Part shown: positions 8,423-16,555 of the stretch, piece by piece | Layout of the letters: the number at the start of each line of letters is the position of its first letter | How positions within the stretch are numbered: the stretch's first letter is position 1 | Assembly (NCBI GenBank): GCA_900315695.1 | Contig: ONAE01000029.1 | Span: forward strand, 1-41,838 | Direction: 5' to 3' | DNA from: an uncultured Prevotella sp. | GTDB taxonomy: Bacteria; Bacteroidota; Bacteroidia; Bacteroidales; Bacteroidaceae | Length of the DNA stretch: 41,838 nt | Notes under the pieces: model-generated | Seen by the model: only the letters and a program-made list of their open reading frames with translations | Told to the model about the DNA's origin: nothing | Database searches by the model: none | Position numbers and translations under genes: made by a program

Positions 8423-9367
8423 ATGGATATTATTAGTATGCCCATATGGGCTTGGGTTTTATTTTATGTGTTAGTGCTGATCATGCTGATAATCGATTTG
8501 AAGTCGTTCGGCAAGAAAGGTCAGCATGAGGTAAGTGTTGGTGAAGCGTTGAAGATGACGGCTGTATGGATCGGGGTATCCCTGATATTCTGCGGTGGCA
8601 TCTGGCTTTACGAAGGTGATGAGAAAGCGATGGAGTTCCTGGCAGGTTACCTCATTGAGAAATCACTGTCGATGGATAACCTCTTCGTGTTTCTGATGCT
8701 CTTCTCTTTCTTTGGCATCCAGCGGAAATACCAACATGAGGTACTCTTCTGGGGCATCTTCGGTGCTTTGGTTCTACGCAGCATCTTCATCTTTGCCGGT
8801 ACGGCCATCATCAATCAGTTTGAGTGGGTACTCGGTGTATTTGGTGTTTTCCTCATCTATACGGGTATCAAGATGTTCGGTCATCAGGATGACGAGCATG
8901 TGGATCCTTCGAAGAACATCTTCGTAAAGCTCTTCAAGAAGTTCTTCCCTGTGACAGACCAGATGCACGATGACAAGTTCTTCGTCATAGAGAACGGCAA
9001 GCGCCTGGCCACCCCGCTGTTTATCGCCCTGCTCGTGATAGAGACCACCGACGTGGCCTTTGCCGTAGATAGCATCCCCGCCGTCTTCTCCGTCAGCCGT
9101 GATCCGTTCATCGTACTCACCAGCAACGTATTTGCCATCCTTGGGCTGCGGGCGCTCTATTTCGCTTTGGCTGCCGTGGCCAAATACTTCACCTATCTGA
9201 AATACGGTCTTGGTATCATTCTCAGTTTCGTAGGTATCAAGATGCTATTGGATGTCATCTGGCATATCAAGGTGCCCACCACACTCTCCTTAGCGTTTAT
9301 CTTTGGCATATTAGTTCTATCAATGGGACTTTCTTATATCATCTCAAATCATCATCATGGAGATTAG
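8423..9367 (+). CDS. TerC family integral membrane protein
   Basis: The 314-residue protein has about eight membrane helices and the TerC family signatures KSLSMDNLFVFLMLF near residue 80, and DVAFAVDSIPAVFSVS followed by SNVFAILGLRALYF. Acidic residues within helices (D, E) resemble those of metal transporters. TerC relatives have been linked to tellurite resistance and, more recently, to manganese efflux that protects secreted metalloenzymes; which applies here is not known. It has its own promoter with almost no leader. Its 3' end overlaps the next gene by 11 nt, so the two are co-transcribed. Confidence 0.93.
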   Translation: MDIISMPIWAWVLFYVLVLIMLIIDLKSFGKKGQHEVSVGEALKMTAVWIGVSLIFCGGIWLYEGDEKAMEFLAGYLIEKSLSMDNLFVFLMLFSFFGIQRKYQHEVLFWGIFGALVLRSIFIFAGTAIINQFEWVLGVFGVFLIYTGIKMFGHQDDEHVDPSKNIFVKLFKKFFPVTDQMHDDKFFVIENGKRLATPLFIALLVIETTDVAFAVDSIPAVFSVSRDPFIVLTSNVFAILGLRALYFALAAVAKYFTYLKYGLGIILSFVGIKMLLDVIWHIKVPTTLSLAFIFGILVLSMGLSYIISNHHHGD

Positions 9368-10421
9368 TAACTACACAAATGACGCGTTAGAGCTGCTGAA
9401 GGAGTTGATAGCCATCCCTTCTGTAAGCCGTGAAGAAAAGGATGCAGCCGACAAATTGGCCGAGTATCTGAACCGCTGGAATCTGCCCTTCGGTCGTGAA
9501 GGTAATAATCTGTGGGTGGGCTGTCAGGACTGGGACAACAATCGTCCGACGGTGATGCTGAATGCACATATCGACACAGTGAAGCCTGTTGCTTCCTGGA
9601 CTCGTGCCCCTTTTACCCCGACACAGGAAGGTGATTTACTTTACGGGCTTGGTGCCAATGACTGCGGTGGAGGTTTGGTAGCCTTGCTCCAGACCTATCG
9701 CATCATGCTCCATCGTCAACGTAACTATAATATTCTTTGGGTGGCATCTGCCGAAGAAGAAATATCTGGTGCTGATGGTTTTAGTCGTGTGTTGCCGCTG
9801 TTACCGAAGGTGGATGTTGCCATTGTCGGTGAACCTACTGGTATGCAACCAGCCATTGCAGAGAAAGGACTCATGGTGATTGACGGCTATGCTTATGGCA
9901 AATCGGGGCATGCCGCAAGAAACGAGGGCGTGAATGCCATCTATGAAGCTCTCGACGATCTGATCTGGCTGCGTGACTATAAGTTCAGGAAAGAAAGTCC
10001 GCTGTTAGGACCTACGAAGATGACGGTGACAGTCGTTGAGAGTGGCACTCAACACAATGTGGTGCCCGACACTCTGCATTTCGTCATCGACATCCGAACC
10101 AACGAGTTCTATCAGAATGAATTCCTCTTTGAATTTCTGAAAAAGAAGATGAAGAAGTGCGAACTGCGCCCCCGTTCGTTCCGTCTGCACTCCAGCAGCA
10201 TCCCGCAGGAGCATCCAATCATCCGCAGATGTCTGGAACGTGGCATGCAGCCCTTCGGTTCACCCACGTTGAGTGATCAGGCTCTCATGCCATTCCCCTC
10301 TTTCAAGTTGGGGCCTGGAGAGTCTAGCCGCTCCCATTCTGCCGATGAGTTTATTAAGATCTCTGAGATCCAGCAGGCCATCGAGACCTACGTCTATCTA
10401 CTAGAAGGGTTGGCTATCTAG
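9357..10421 (+). CDS. M20 family metallohydrolase, ArgE/succinylornithine deacylase-like
   Basis: M20 enzymes are dinuclear zinc amidohydrolases. The 354-residue protein shows the metal ligands in LNAHIDTV and GLGANDCGGG, the general base in ASAEEEISG, and VGEPTG. A dimerisation domain lies between residues ~175 and 280. Bacteroidota use related enzymes in arginine biosynthesis to remove the acyl group from N-acyl-ornithine or citrulline, commonly succinyl rather than acetyl. That role is the best guess here but there are no arg genes nearby. Dipeptidase or another deacylase remains possible. The start overlaps terC by 11 nt and the stop lies in a hairpin shared with the convergent EnvC-like gene. 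Confidence 0.88.
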   Translation: MEISNYTNDALELLKELIAIPSVSREEKDAADKLAEYLNRWNLPFGREGNNLWVGCQDWDNNRPTVMLNAHIDTVKPVASWTRAPFTPTQEGDLLYGLGANDCGGGLVALLQTYRIMLHRQRNYNILWVASAEEEISGADGFSRVLPLLPKVDVAIVGEPTGMQPAIAEKGLMVIDGYAYGKSGHAARNEGVNAIYEALDDLIWLRDYKFRKESPLLGPTKMTVTVVESGTQHNVVPDTLHFVIDIRTNEFYQNEFLFEFLKKKMKKCELRPRSFRLHSSSIPQEHPIIRRCLERGMQPFGSPTLSDQALMPFPSFKLGPGESSRSHSADEFIKISEIQQAIETYVYLLEGLAI

Positions 10422-10433
10422 ACAGCCAACCCT
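10406..10433. terminator. Hairpin spanning both convergent stop codons
   Basis: A perfect 10-bp inverted repeat (AGGGTTGGCT / AGCCAACCCT, 8-nt loop) covers the stop codons of the M20 gene (10419-10421) and the EnvC-like gene (10414-10416). A short T run (10442-10446) follows on the plus strand, but nothing similar on the minus strand. It probably ends plus-strand transcription; action in both directions is possible but less clear. Confidence 0.5.
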
Positions 10434-12051
10434 CTGGGTTCAGTTTTTCATTACCACGTCGCAACTGGAACTGCATCAAGCCTTCAGCCCCTAAACGTCC
10501 GATGGTCTGACGTGCACTCACTTTCTGTCCGCGACTGACACTCACTGAGGCGAGGTCACAATAGACTGACAGATAGTTTCCATGACGAATGATCACCACC
10601 GTGGTACCGGCATAACCAAAGACCGCACTCACCTCTCCATCGAAGATAGAACGCACTGGTGAGCCTGGCTGTGCCTTGATATCGATACCTTTCTTATCGA
10701 GTGTGACATGACCTTTCACGTCATCCACATGATTCGTTCCGAAACGGTGCACAATCTGATAACTGCCAGTGATTGGCATGGGCAAACGGCCACGGTTACT
10801 TTCGAAGTTACCACTCAGACGTTGATCCTCTGAAGAGACAGTATAGATCTTCTCTGCTGACTTCTTAACAGCAGCCACCTCCTTCTCGTGTGCTTTGGCC
10901 TCCTCCTTTGCCTTACGCTCTGCTGCGAGACGAGCTTTCTCTGCCTCACGGGCAGCACGCTCTGCAGCAGCCTTCTCTTCTGCCGTCTTCTTAGCTGCAG
11001 CCCTGGCCTCTGCCTTCGCTTTCTCCTCACGTGCCTTTGCCTCAGCAATCCTTCGGGCATTCTCACGGGCAGCAGCCTCAGCCTCAGCTTTCTTCCTAGC
11101 CAGTTCCTCGGCCCGTTTCTTAGCCGCCTCTGCCTCTGCCTTTCGTCTTGCTTCCTCAGCCTTTCGCTTAGCCTCAGCTTCAGCACGGGCCTTGGCACGG
11201 GCTATCTCCTCGGCAATCATTCTGTCGATCTGGGCATTCAGTTCGGCATCACGTTTCTTCTGTTTATCGATGATGCTGATAATAGTTTTCTGCTGCTTCT
11301 TCAGCGAGTTCACCACTTTCTCCTGTTCAACCTGCTTACTCTCCAGTGATCGCTTCTCCTGTTCTCCACGATAGAGCAGATCATTCTTCTGACGTTTCGA
11401 GGTCTTCAACTCCTCAAAAGCCTCCGCCACCTGAGTCTGCATAGACTCCACAGCCTCACCCTGAGCCTTCTGATAGGCCGCATACTCACGGACAAATCGC
11501 AGACGGCGGTACATCTGAGAGAAATTCTTCGCACTGAAGATAAACATCATCTGGCTCTGAATACTGCGGTTGCGATGCATATAGCGCATGGACTTCGAGA
11601 AACGCTGTTTACGCTCATCGAGTTCACGTTCGAGCATCTTCAACTGAGCTTCGAGCAAATGGATATTGCCATCAAGTCGGGTGATGTCTCCGCGAATGGT
11701 ATCTATCGTACGACGCTTATCAACAATCTCATTATTGATCACCATCAGGTTCTGCAGCCGATTCTTCACATCCAGTTCGTTGGCACGCAAGCGGCGTTCC
11801 TGTTCCTTAATCTGCTGACGAACCTGAGCCTGTTCATTTTTCAGACTATTCACTGTGACACCAGACTTTTTCTGAGTCGGTGCAGTCTTCTTGGTGGTCT
11901 TCTTAGAAGAGGATTTCTTGGTACTGGTCTTTTTAGGAGTGGTTTTCTTCGTGACAGTTGTTTTCTGCCCAGCAGACTTCTTTTTGGTCTGCTGGGCTGG
12001 AACCGCCGCCACCAGGCAAGCCAAGATCCAGAATAATAATAATCGTTTCAC
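10414..12051 (-). CDS. EnvC-like murein hydrolase activator with degenerate LytM domain
   Basis: The 545-residue protein has a signal peptide (cut after AAVPAQ), then a Lys/Thr-rich stretch (~25-65) and long coiled coils (~65-280). An Ala/Lys/Glu-rich helix follows (~285-405), with a LytM/M23 domain at the C-terminus (from ~430). Zinc and catalytic residues of active M23 enzymes are missing. The position before GIDIKAQPGSPV has no histidine, the usual YAHL is YCDL, and LHFE is MQFQL. This is the pattern of EnvC, which activates amidases during division instead of cutting peptidoglycan itself. It is the last gene of the dut operon, as often in Bacteroidota. An amidase partner is not in this window. 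Confidence 0.88.
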   Translation of the reverse strand: MKRLLLFWILACLVAAVPAQQTKKKSAGQKTTVTKKTTPKKTSTKKSSSKKTTKKTAPTQKKSGVTVNSLKNEQAQVRQQIKEQERRLRANELDVKNRLQNLMVINNEIVDKRRTIDTIRGDITRLDGNIHLLEAQLKMLERELDERKQRFSKSMRYMHRNRSIQSQMMFIFSAKNFSQMYRRLRFVREYAAYQKAQGEAVESMQTQVAEAFEELKTSKRQKNDLLYRGEQEKRSLESKQVEQEKVVNSLKKQQKTIISIIDKQKKRDAELNAQIDRMIAEEIARAKARAEAEAKRKAEEARRKAEAEAAKKRAEELARKKAEAEAAARENARRIAEAKAREEKAKAEARAAAKKTAEEKAAAERAAREAEKARLAAERKAKEEAKAHEKEVAAVKKSAEKIYTVSSEDQRLSGNFESNRGRLPMPITGSYQIVHRFGTNHVDDVKGHVTLDKKGIDIKAQPGSPVRSIFDGEVSAVFGYAGTTVVIIRHGNYLSVYCDLASVSVSRGQKVSARQTIGRLGAEGLMQFQLRRGNEKLNPEGWLSR

Positions 12052-12066
12052 GTGTTATCTATCAAA

Positions 12067-12921
12067 TTAAAGAGACATGAAACGACGTATGATTTCATCG
12101 ACTGAAACCTCACGATATTTATTTGAAATCTCTGTACGAGGCTCCCATTCCGTATCTGAGCCGATATGACTCAGTGTCATTCCGAGCTTTACTTCCTTAC
12201 CCGAAGTGTTCAGGGTAATCACCTGCTTATAAGGGAACATGGTCTTGTTCAAGAGCTTGAAATCCTCATAATTCCAGTTCAATTGTGAAACACCGTTCAC
12301 CTTATCCCTATACTGGATATTAGTCATTCCTATATGGGCAGTATTCTTTTTGACCAGCCAACTGTAGTCCAACTTCGAAGACTCCAGACTGAGAATCATG
12401 TCATCACCACTCTCCATCACACTATAAGGCCCTGACCCCTTCTCCTTCGGTTTATCGAAGTTACCGTCCTCTGGCACGAAGAGCTCATTCCAGAAAAGCG
12501 ACTGAATGGTATTGAAGTTGATTCCACTATTACGAAGGAAATCTACAGAGATCCAAGGCACCTTTATATACTGTTTGTTGATACGGTCCATGATGAGTAC
12601 ATACTCTTTCGTCAGCTCAATACGACCAGCCTCCACGAAACCGAAAGCCATCAGCTGAAGACGGATCACATCCTGACGTCTCATTTTCAGGTTACCAGTC
12701 AGCGTCAGCTTCTGCGGACCGACTTCCATAGAGAATTTCACCTTCGAAGTCAGGAACCTTCCCGTCTGGGCATTATCCCAGACACTGGAGATGAGATCGC
12801 CTTTCTTTACTACGGTCTTTTTAACGGTGTTATCAGTTGTAATTTTCTTATGTGACTTACAAGACACCAGCACTAAAGGCAAAGCCAACACGGCCACTTT
12901 TACAATACTGAACAGTTTCAT
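12067..12921 (-). CDS. DUF4292 lipoprotein
   Basis: The 284-residue protein begins with a lipoprotein signal (VLALPLVLVSCKS, lipobox Cys at residue 21). It matches the DUF4292 family of Bacteroidota, whose function is unassigned. The body is rich in beta strands and reads like one half-barrel (VKFSMEVGPQKLTLTGNLKM), reminiscent of LolA/LolB-type lipid-binding folds; that resemblance is an inference and would need structure prediction. The gene overlaps the upstream TPR gene by 4 nt and precedes the EnvC-like gene by 15 nt. The cell location should be the periplasmic face of a membrane, as a lipid-anchored protein. Confidence 0.85.
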   Translation of the reverse strand: MKLFSIVKVAVLALPLVLVSCKSHKKITTDNTVKKTVVKKGDLISSVWDNAQTGRFLTSKVKFSMEVGPQKLTLTGNLKMRRQDVIRLQLMAFGFVEAGRIELTKEYVLIMDRINKQYIKVPWISVDFLRNSGINFNTIQSLFWNELFVPEDGNFDKPKEKGSGPYSVMESGDDMILSLESSKLDYSWLVKKNTAHIGMTNIQYRDKVNGVSQLNWNYEDFKLLNKTMFPYKQVITLNTSGKEVKLGMTLSHIGSDTEWEPRTEISNKYREVSVDEIIRRFMSL

Positions 12922-14621
12922 TCTTTAATATACTTTTTTTGTTTGATTTTCTTTTGCAACAGCTGATCCTCAGGTTTCTTCTGCTGAGCATCAAGCCAAA
13001 ATGAGAGGGCACGTTCCGTATCCTTATTCATTGCATAGATATCACCTGCATGTTCGATGATCACTTCATTGCCTGGCGCATCCGTATCACTGATGTTTTG
13101 CAACGCCTGGTCAATGTATATCTTTGCTTCGGAATAACGTTTCTGCATAAAAAGAATCCAAGCGTAGGTATCCAGATAGGTGGCATTCTTAGGTTCTGCC
13201 TTCACCGTTTTGAAGCTCATGGCCTCTGCGGAATCCAAACGCTCCCCCCGTTCACTGAGATAATAGGCGTAGTTGTTCAGACACCCGATATTATCATCCT
13301 TCCATACCAGACAGGAGTCATAGGCAGCAAAAGCCTCTTCGGCCAGTCCTTTCTGATGCAGGATGTCACCCATCACGGCATAGAAATCGGAGACAATGAC
13401 CGGGTCACTGTCGTCAGCAATCACACCGATACCATTCTGGAAAGTCGATAAGGCCTCATCAAGCTGGTCGCGCTTATAATAGGCAATACCCTGATAATAA
13501 TAGAAGGCCATCTCGTCGGGATTGTACTGACGGGCATCCTGACACAAGGTGATCACCCGATCCAGATTCTCATCCTCCCAAGCATAGCCCACCAGTTGCA
13601 GACGGGCTGCCGCCTGGTCCGGTGCCATTCTCAGCACCTGTTCCAACACAGGACGGATACTGTCTTTCGGCATGTGTTTCGCGCCCATATAAGAGGCACA
13701 ATAGAAAGCCATATCCACTTCCGTCTGAGGCTGAGCCAAAATCTTACGGAACAGCGCCAGCACACGGGTACTGTCACCGCTGGCCTCACTGGTGGCTATC
13801 TCCTGTCTCAGCAGATGAACCTTCTCCTCAGTTGTAGCATTCTTATTCAGCAGCACCCGCTCTGTCAACGAGTCTGCCACCATCCGATTGCCCTGCGACT
13901 GATAGTAAGTACGCAGTGACATCAACACACGGTTGTTGTCAGGTTCTTCCTTCAACACCTGATGATAGATGTTCAGTGCTTTCTTCGCCTGACCGTTCAT
14001 CATCAGGGATTCCCCATACATTGCCAGATAGTTCAGGTCGTTAGGATATTGCTTGGCGAGGGCCTCCATCTCTGCAACTGCAGCTTTCTTATCACCCATC
14101 CTGGCATAGATCTCACGCTTTGCCAAGGAGATACGTTCACTCTTTCCGTCGATTGTCTCCAAACGATTCAGCACACCCACCGCCTGTTCATAGTCTTCCA
14201 CCTGCTGATAGAGCTGGAACAACATCTCCAGCATATCCTCGCGATCCTTGTTACGGGCATAGATGCCTTCCAGCACAGGTATCGCACTGGCATAATCTTG
14301 TTGACGGATATAAGTCTGAGCCAAGGTCTCCATATAAATCTCGTTCTCAGGATTGAGAGCGGCAGCACGTTTCACGCACTCTATGGACTTCTCGGGATTC
14401 TTCAGGAGCGAGTAATACTGTCCGAGGAAGAAATAGACCTCAGGGGCATCAGGATTCAGTTCCTGACAATGACGCAACAGGTCGAAGGCGGCATCGTTGT
14501 TTCCCTTTTGCCGCTGAACCATCGCTTCCATAAAAAAATGGTCAAAAGACTTCAGCTCCTGAGCCTGAACCGTCAGACCCAACAGCATGACAATCATCAA
14601 AACCAACTTCCGCTGTACCAT
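12918..14621 (-). CDS. Tetratricopeptide repeat protein, exported
   Basis: The 567-residue protein has a signal peptide (residues 1-20, ending VQAQ). The rest is built of about twelve or more TPR-like helix pairs, with repeated patterns such as A-x-x-x-Y/L-P-x-D/N and clear units like NPDAPEVYFFLGQYYSLLKNPEKSIE at residues ~53-78. TPR arrays hold protein partners. Its place between dut and DUF4292/EnvC, with a 4-nt overlap to DUF4292, suggests a periplasmic scaffold working with them on the envelope. The partner is unknown. It begins one nucleotide after the dut stop. Confidence 0.88.
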   Translation of the reverse strand: MVQRKLVLMIVMLLGLTVQAQELKSFDHFFMEAMVQRQKGNNDAAFDLLRHCQELNPDAPEVYFFLGQYYSLLKNPEKSIECVKRAAALNPENEIYMETLAQTYIRQQDYASAIPVLEGIYARNKDREDMLEMLFQLYQQVEDYEQAVGVLNRLETIDGKSERISLAKREIYARMGDKKAAVAEMEALAKQYPNDLNYLAMYGESLMMNGQAKKALNIYHQVLKEEPDNNRVLMSLRTYYQSQGNRMVADSLTERVLLNKNATTEEKVHLLRQEIATSEASGDSTRVLALFRKILAQPQTEVDMAFYCASYMGAKHMPKDSIRPVLEQVLRMAPDQAAARLQLVGYAWEDENLDRVITLCQDARQYNPDEMAFYYYQGIAYYKRDQLDEALSTFQNGIGVIADDSDPVIVSDFYAVMGDILHQKGLAEEAFAAYDSCLVWKDDNIGCLNNYAYYLSERGERLDSAEAMSFKTVKAEPKNATYLDTYAWILFMQKRYSEAKIYIDQALQNISDTDAPGNEVIIEHAGDIYAMNKDTERALSFWLDAQQKKPEDQLLQKKIKQKKYIKE

Positions 14622-14622
14622 C

Positions 14623-15060
14623 TTACTTCACTCCGGTATGTCCATAACCACCTTCGCCACGCTCCGTCTCATCAAGCACCTCCACAGGCACGAACTGCCC
14701 CTGTTCATGACGGGCAATAACCATCTGGGCGATACGCTCACCATCTTCCACCACGAAATCCTCCTGTGACAGATTGATCAGCACGACACCAATCTCACCC
14801 CGATAGTCGGCATCAATAGTACCAGGGGTATTGAGCACCGTAATACCCTTCTTTAATGCCAGACCACTGCGGGGACGTACCTGAGCCTCATAACCTGCAG
14901 GCAGGGCGATATGCAGACCTGTTGGAATCAATCGGCGTTCTAACGGTTTCAACGTGATCGGTGCATCGATATTTGCACGCAGATCCATACCAGCACTCTG
15001 AGGCGTGGCATATTGCGGAAGGGGCTGATGCCCCTTATTAACAACTTGTATTTTGAGCAT
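14623..15060 (-). CDS. dut: dUTP diphosphatase
   Basis: Dut hydrolyses dUTP to dUMP and pyrophosphate, keeping uracil out of DNA and supplying dTMP synthesis. The 145-residue protein has all five trimeric dUTPase motifs: [39 protein letters not shown] and the C-terminal [11 protein letters not shown]. Length is standard. It opens the four-gene minus-strand operon with the TPR, DUF4292 and EnvC-like genes. The -7 box at 15089-15096 lies about 29 nt upstream of its ATG. Gene dgt, which also acts on nucleotides, starts divergently 149 nt away. Confidence 0.97.
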   Translation of the reverse strand: MLKIQVVNKGHQPLPQYATPQSAGMDLRANIDAPITLKPLERRLIPTGLHIALPAGYEAQVRPRSGLALKKGITVLNTPGTIDADYRGEIGVVLINLSQEDFVVEDGERIAQMVIARHEQGQFVPVEVLDETERGEGGYGHTGVK

Positions 15061-15088
15061 GAACTTAAAATTTCATTTTAATCACGTG

Positions 15089-15096
15089 CAAAGGTA
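15089..15096 (-). promoter_or_regulatory. -7 element of the dut operon
   Basis: The minus strand reads TACCTTTG, a full match to TAnnTTTG. No good TTTG is found at the expected -33 distance. The dut ATG is 29 nt downstream. Confidence 0.7.
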
Positions 15097-15155
15097 GTAC
15101 TTTTACGGCAGATAACGTAGAGTATAGGGATTATTTTTTCATTTTTTCGTTAATT

Positions 15156-15179
15156 TCTGCGAAATCTGCGGATTCTGCA
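15156..15179 (+). repeat. Three 9-bp-period TCTGCG repeats in the dgt promoter
   Basis: TCTGCG occurs at 15156 and 15165, and TCTGCA at 15174, at an exact 9-bp period. The tract ends 11 nt before the -7 box at 15191 and covers the place where a -33 box would lie. Confidence 0.7.
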
Positions 15180-15190
15180 GTTTATTTTCG

Positions 15191-15198
15191 TACCTTTG
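15191..15198 (+). promoter_or_regulatory. -7 element of dgt
   Basis: TACCTTTG matches TAnnTTTG. The ATG at 15209 is only 10 nt downstream. No TTTG occurs at -33; the TCTGCG tract is there instead. Confidence 0.75.
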
Positions 15199-15208
15199 CA
15201 CTTTGATT

Positions 15209-16549
15209 ATGATGAATTGGCAACAACTAATCTCAAATAAGCGACTGGGGCAGGAGCACCGCCATCCAGAGCGCCACGATGACCGCACGGAGTTCAAACG
15301 CGATTATGACCGTCTGATCTTCTCGGCCCCTTTCCGTCGTCTGCAGAACAAGACGCAGGTGTTTCCTCTTCCTGGCAGCATCTTCGTACACAACCGTCTG
15401 ACCCACTCCCTGGAGGTGGCCAGTGTAGGCATGTCGTTGGGTAACGATGTAGCACAACAGCTCACCCGACGTCACCCAGAACTGAAAGATACGCTCTTTC
15501 AAGAAATCGGACAGATTGTAGCCACAGCCTGTCTTGCTCACGACTTGGGCAACCCGCCTTTCGGTCATAGTGGAGAGAAGGCGATGCAGGCATATTTCCT
15601 CGAGGGGGCTGGCACAGAGCTGCAACGCGAAGTATCGCCTATATTCTGGAACGATCTCACCCATTTTGAGGGCAATGCCAACGCTTTCCGCATCCTCACC
15701 CATCAGTTCAAGGGGCGCCGGTCTGGCGGTTTCGTAATGACCTACTCCACCTTGGCAAGCATTGTGAAATATCCCTACTCTTCATCCGCTGCAGGAAAGA
15801 AAGGTAAGTTCGGTTTCTTCGACACAGAGAAGGACGGTTATCGCAGAATTGCCCAAGAGTTAGGTATCCCCTGCCTCTCCGAAGCAGGCGAACCGTTGAG
15901 GTATGCCCGTCACCCGCTGGTGTATCTCGTAGAAGCCGCTGACGACATCTGCTATGAGATCATGGACCTCGAAGATGCTCACAAGCTGAAGATCATCTCC
16001 CACGATGAAACCATGCAACTGCTCCTTGGCTTCTTTGATACCGAGAGTCAGCAGCATATCCTCCAACGTATCAAGGAAGAGGGTGTGACGGACAACAATG
16101 AAAAGGTGGTCTATCTTCGTGCCTGTGTCATCGGCAAACTCGAAAACGAGTGTGTCCATGTGTTCGTAGAGCACGAAGAGGAGATTCTCAACGGCACCTT
16201 CAAAGGGAGTCTCATCGAACAGATCAGTCCTGTGCAGCAGGAAGCCTACAAACGTTGTTGCAACCTCTCAACGAGCCGTATCTACAAGAGCCGTCCTGTG
16301 CTGGATGTGGAGCTGTCAGGTTATCAGATTATCCAGACGCTCATGCAGAAGTTCATCGGCGCCGCTGTACATCCTGAGCGTTTCTACTCGAAACACCTGA
16401 TCAGTCGTGTATCGGGGCAATACGATATCGACGCCCCCGACCTAGAGACGCGTCTCATGGCTATCATCGACTATATCAGCGGCATGACGGATGTCTATGC
16501 CCTTGACATCTATCAGAAGATCAACGGCATCTCGTTGCCCATTGTATAA
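15209..16549 (+). CDS. dgt: Deoxyguanosinetriphosphate triphosphohydrolase (dGTPase family)
   Basis: Members hydrolyse dGTP (or other dNTPs) to the nucleoside and triphosphate using an HD metal site. The ~446-residue protein shows the HD-domain ligands: His in NRLTHSLEVAS, HD in ACLAHDLGNPPFGHSG, and a downstream Asp in AADDICYEI. The N-terminal DRTEFKRDYDRLIFSAPFRRLQ is a family hallmark. Adjacent ATGs at 15209 and 15212 and a TTG at 15203 are possible starts; the ATGs fit better with the -7 box at 15191-15198. It is followed 6 nt later by miaB, so the two probably form one transcript. Confidence 0.94.
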   Translation: MMNWQQLISNKRLGQEHRHPERHDDRTEFKRDYDRLIFSAPFRRLQNKTQVFPLPGSIFVHNRLTHSLEVASVGMSLGNDVAQQLTRRHPELKDTLFQEIGQIVATACLAHDLGNPPFGHSGEKAMQAYFLEGAGTELQREVSPIFWNDLTHFEGNANAFRILTHQFKGRRSGGFVMTYSTLASIVKYPYSSSAAGKKGKFGFFDTEKDGYRRIAQELGIPCLSEAGEPLRYARHPLVYLVEAADDICYEIMDLEDAHKLKIISHDETMQLLLGFFDTESQQHILQRIKEEGVTDNNEKVVYLRACVIGKLENECVHVFVEHEEEILNGTFKGSLIEQISPVQQEAYKRCCNLSTSRIYKSRPVLDVELSGYQIIQTLMQKFIGAAVHPERFYSKHLISRVSGQYDIDAPDLETRLMAIIDYISGMTDVYALDIYQKINGISLPIV

Positions 16550-16555
16550 ATCATT

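Noticed and set aside
10888-11374. Two long plus-strand open frames (about 150-160 codons)
   Set aside because: They are antisense to the Ala/Lys/Glu-rich helix of the EnvC-like gene; the biased codons there leave the other frames open.
13962-14720. 252-codon plus-strand frame opposite the TPR gene and dut
   Set aside because: It is antisense to two well-supported genes and its His/Leu/Gln-rich translation looks like a reversed helix-rich protein.
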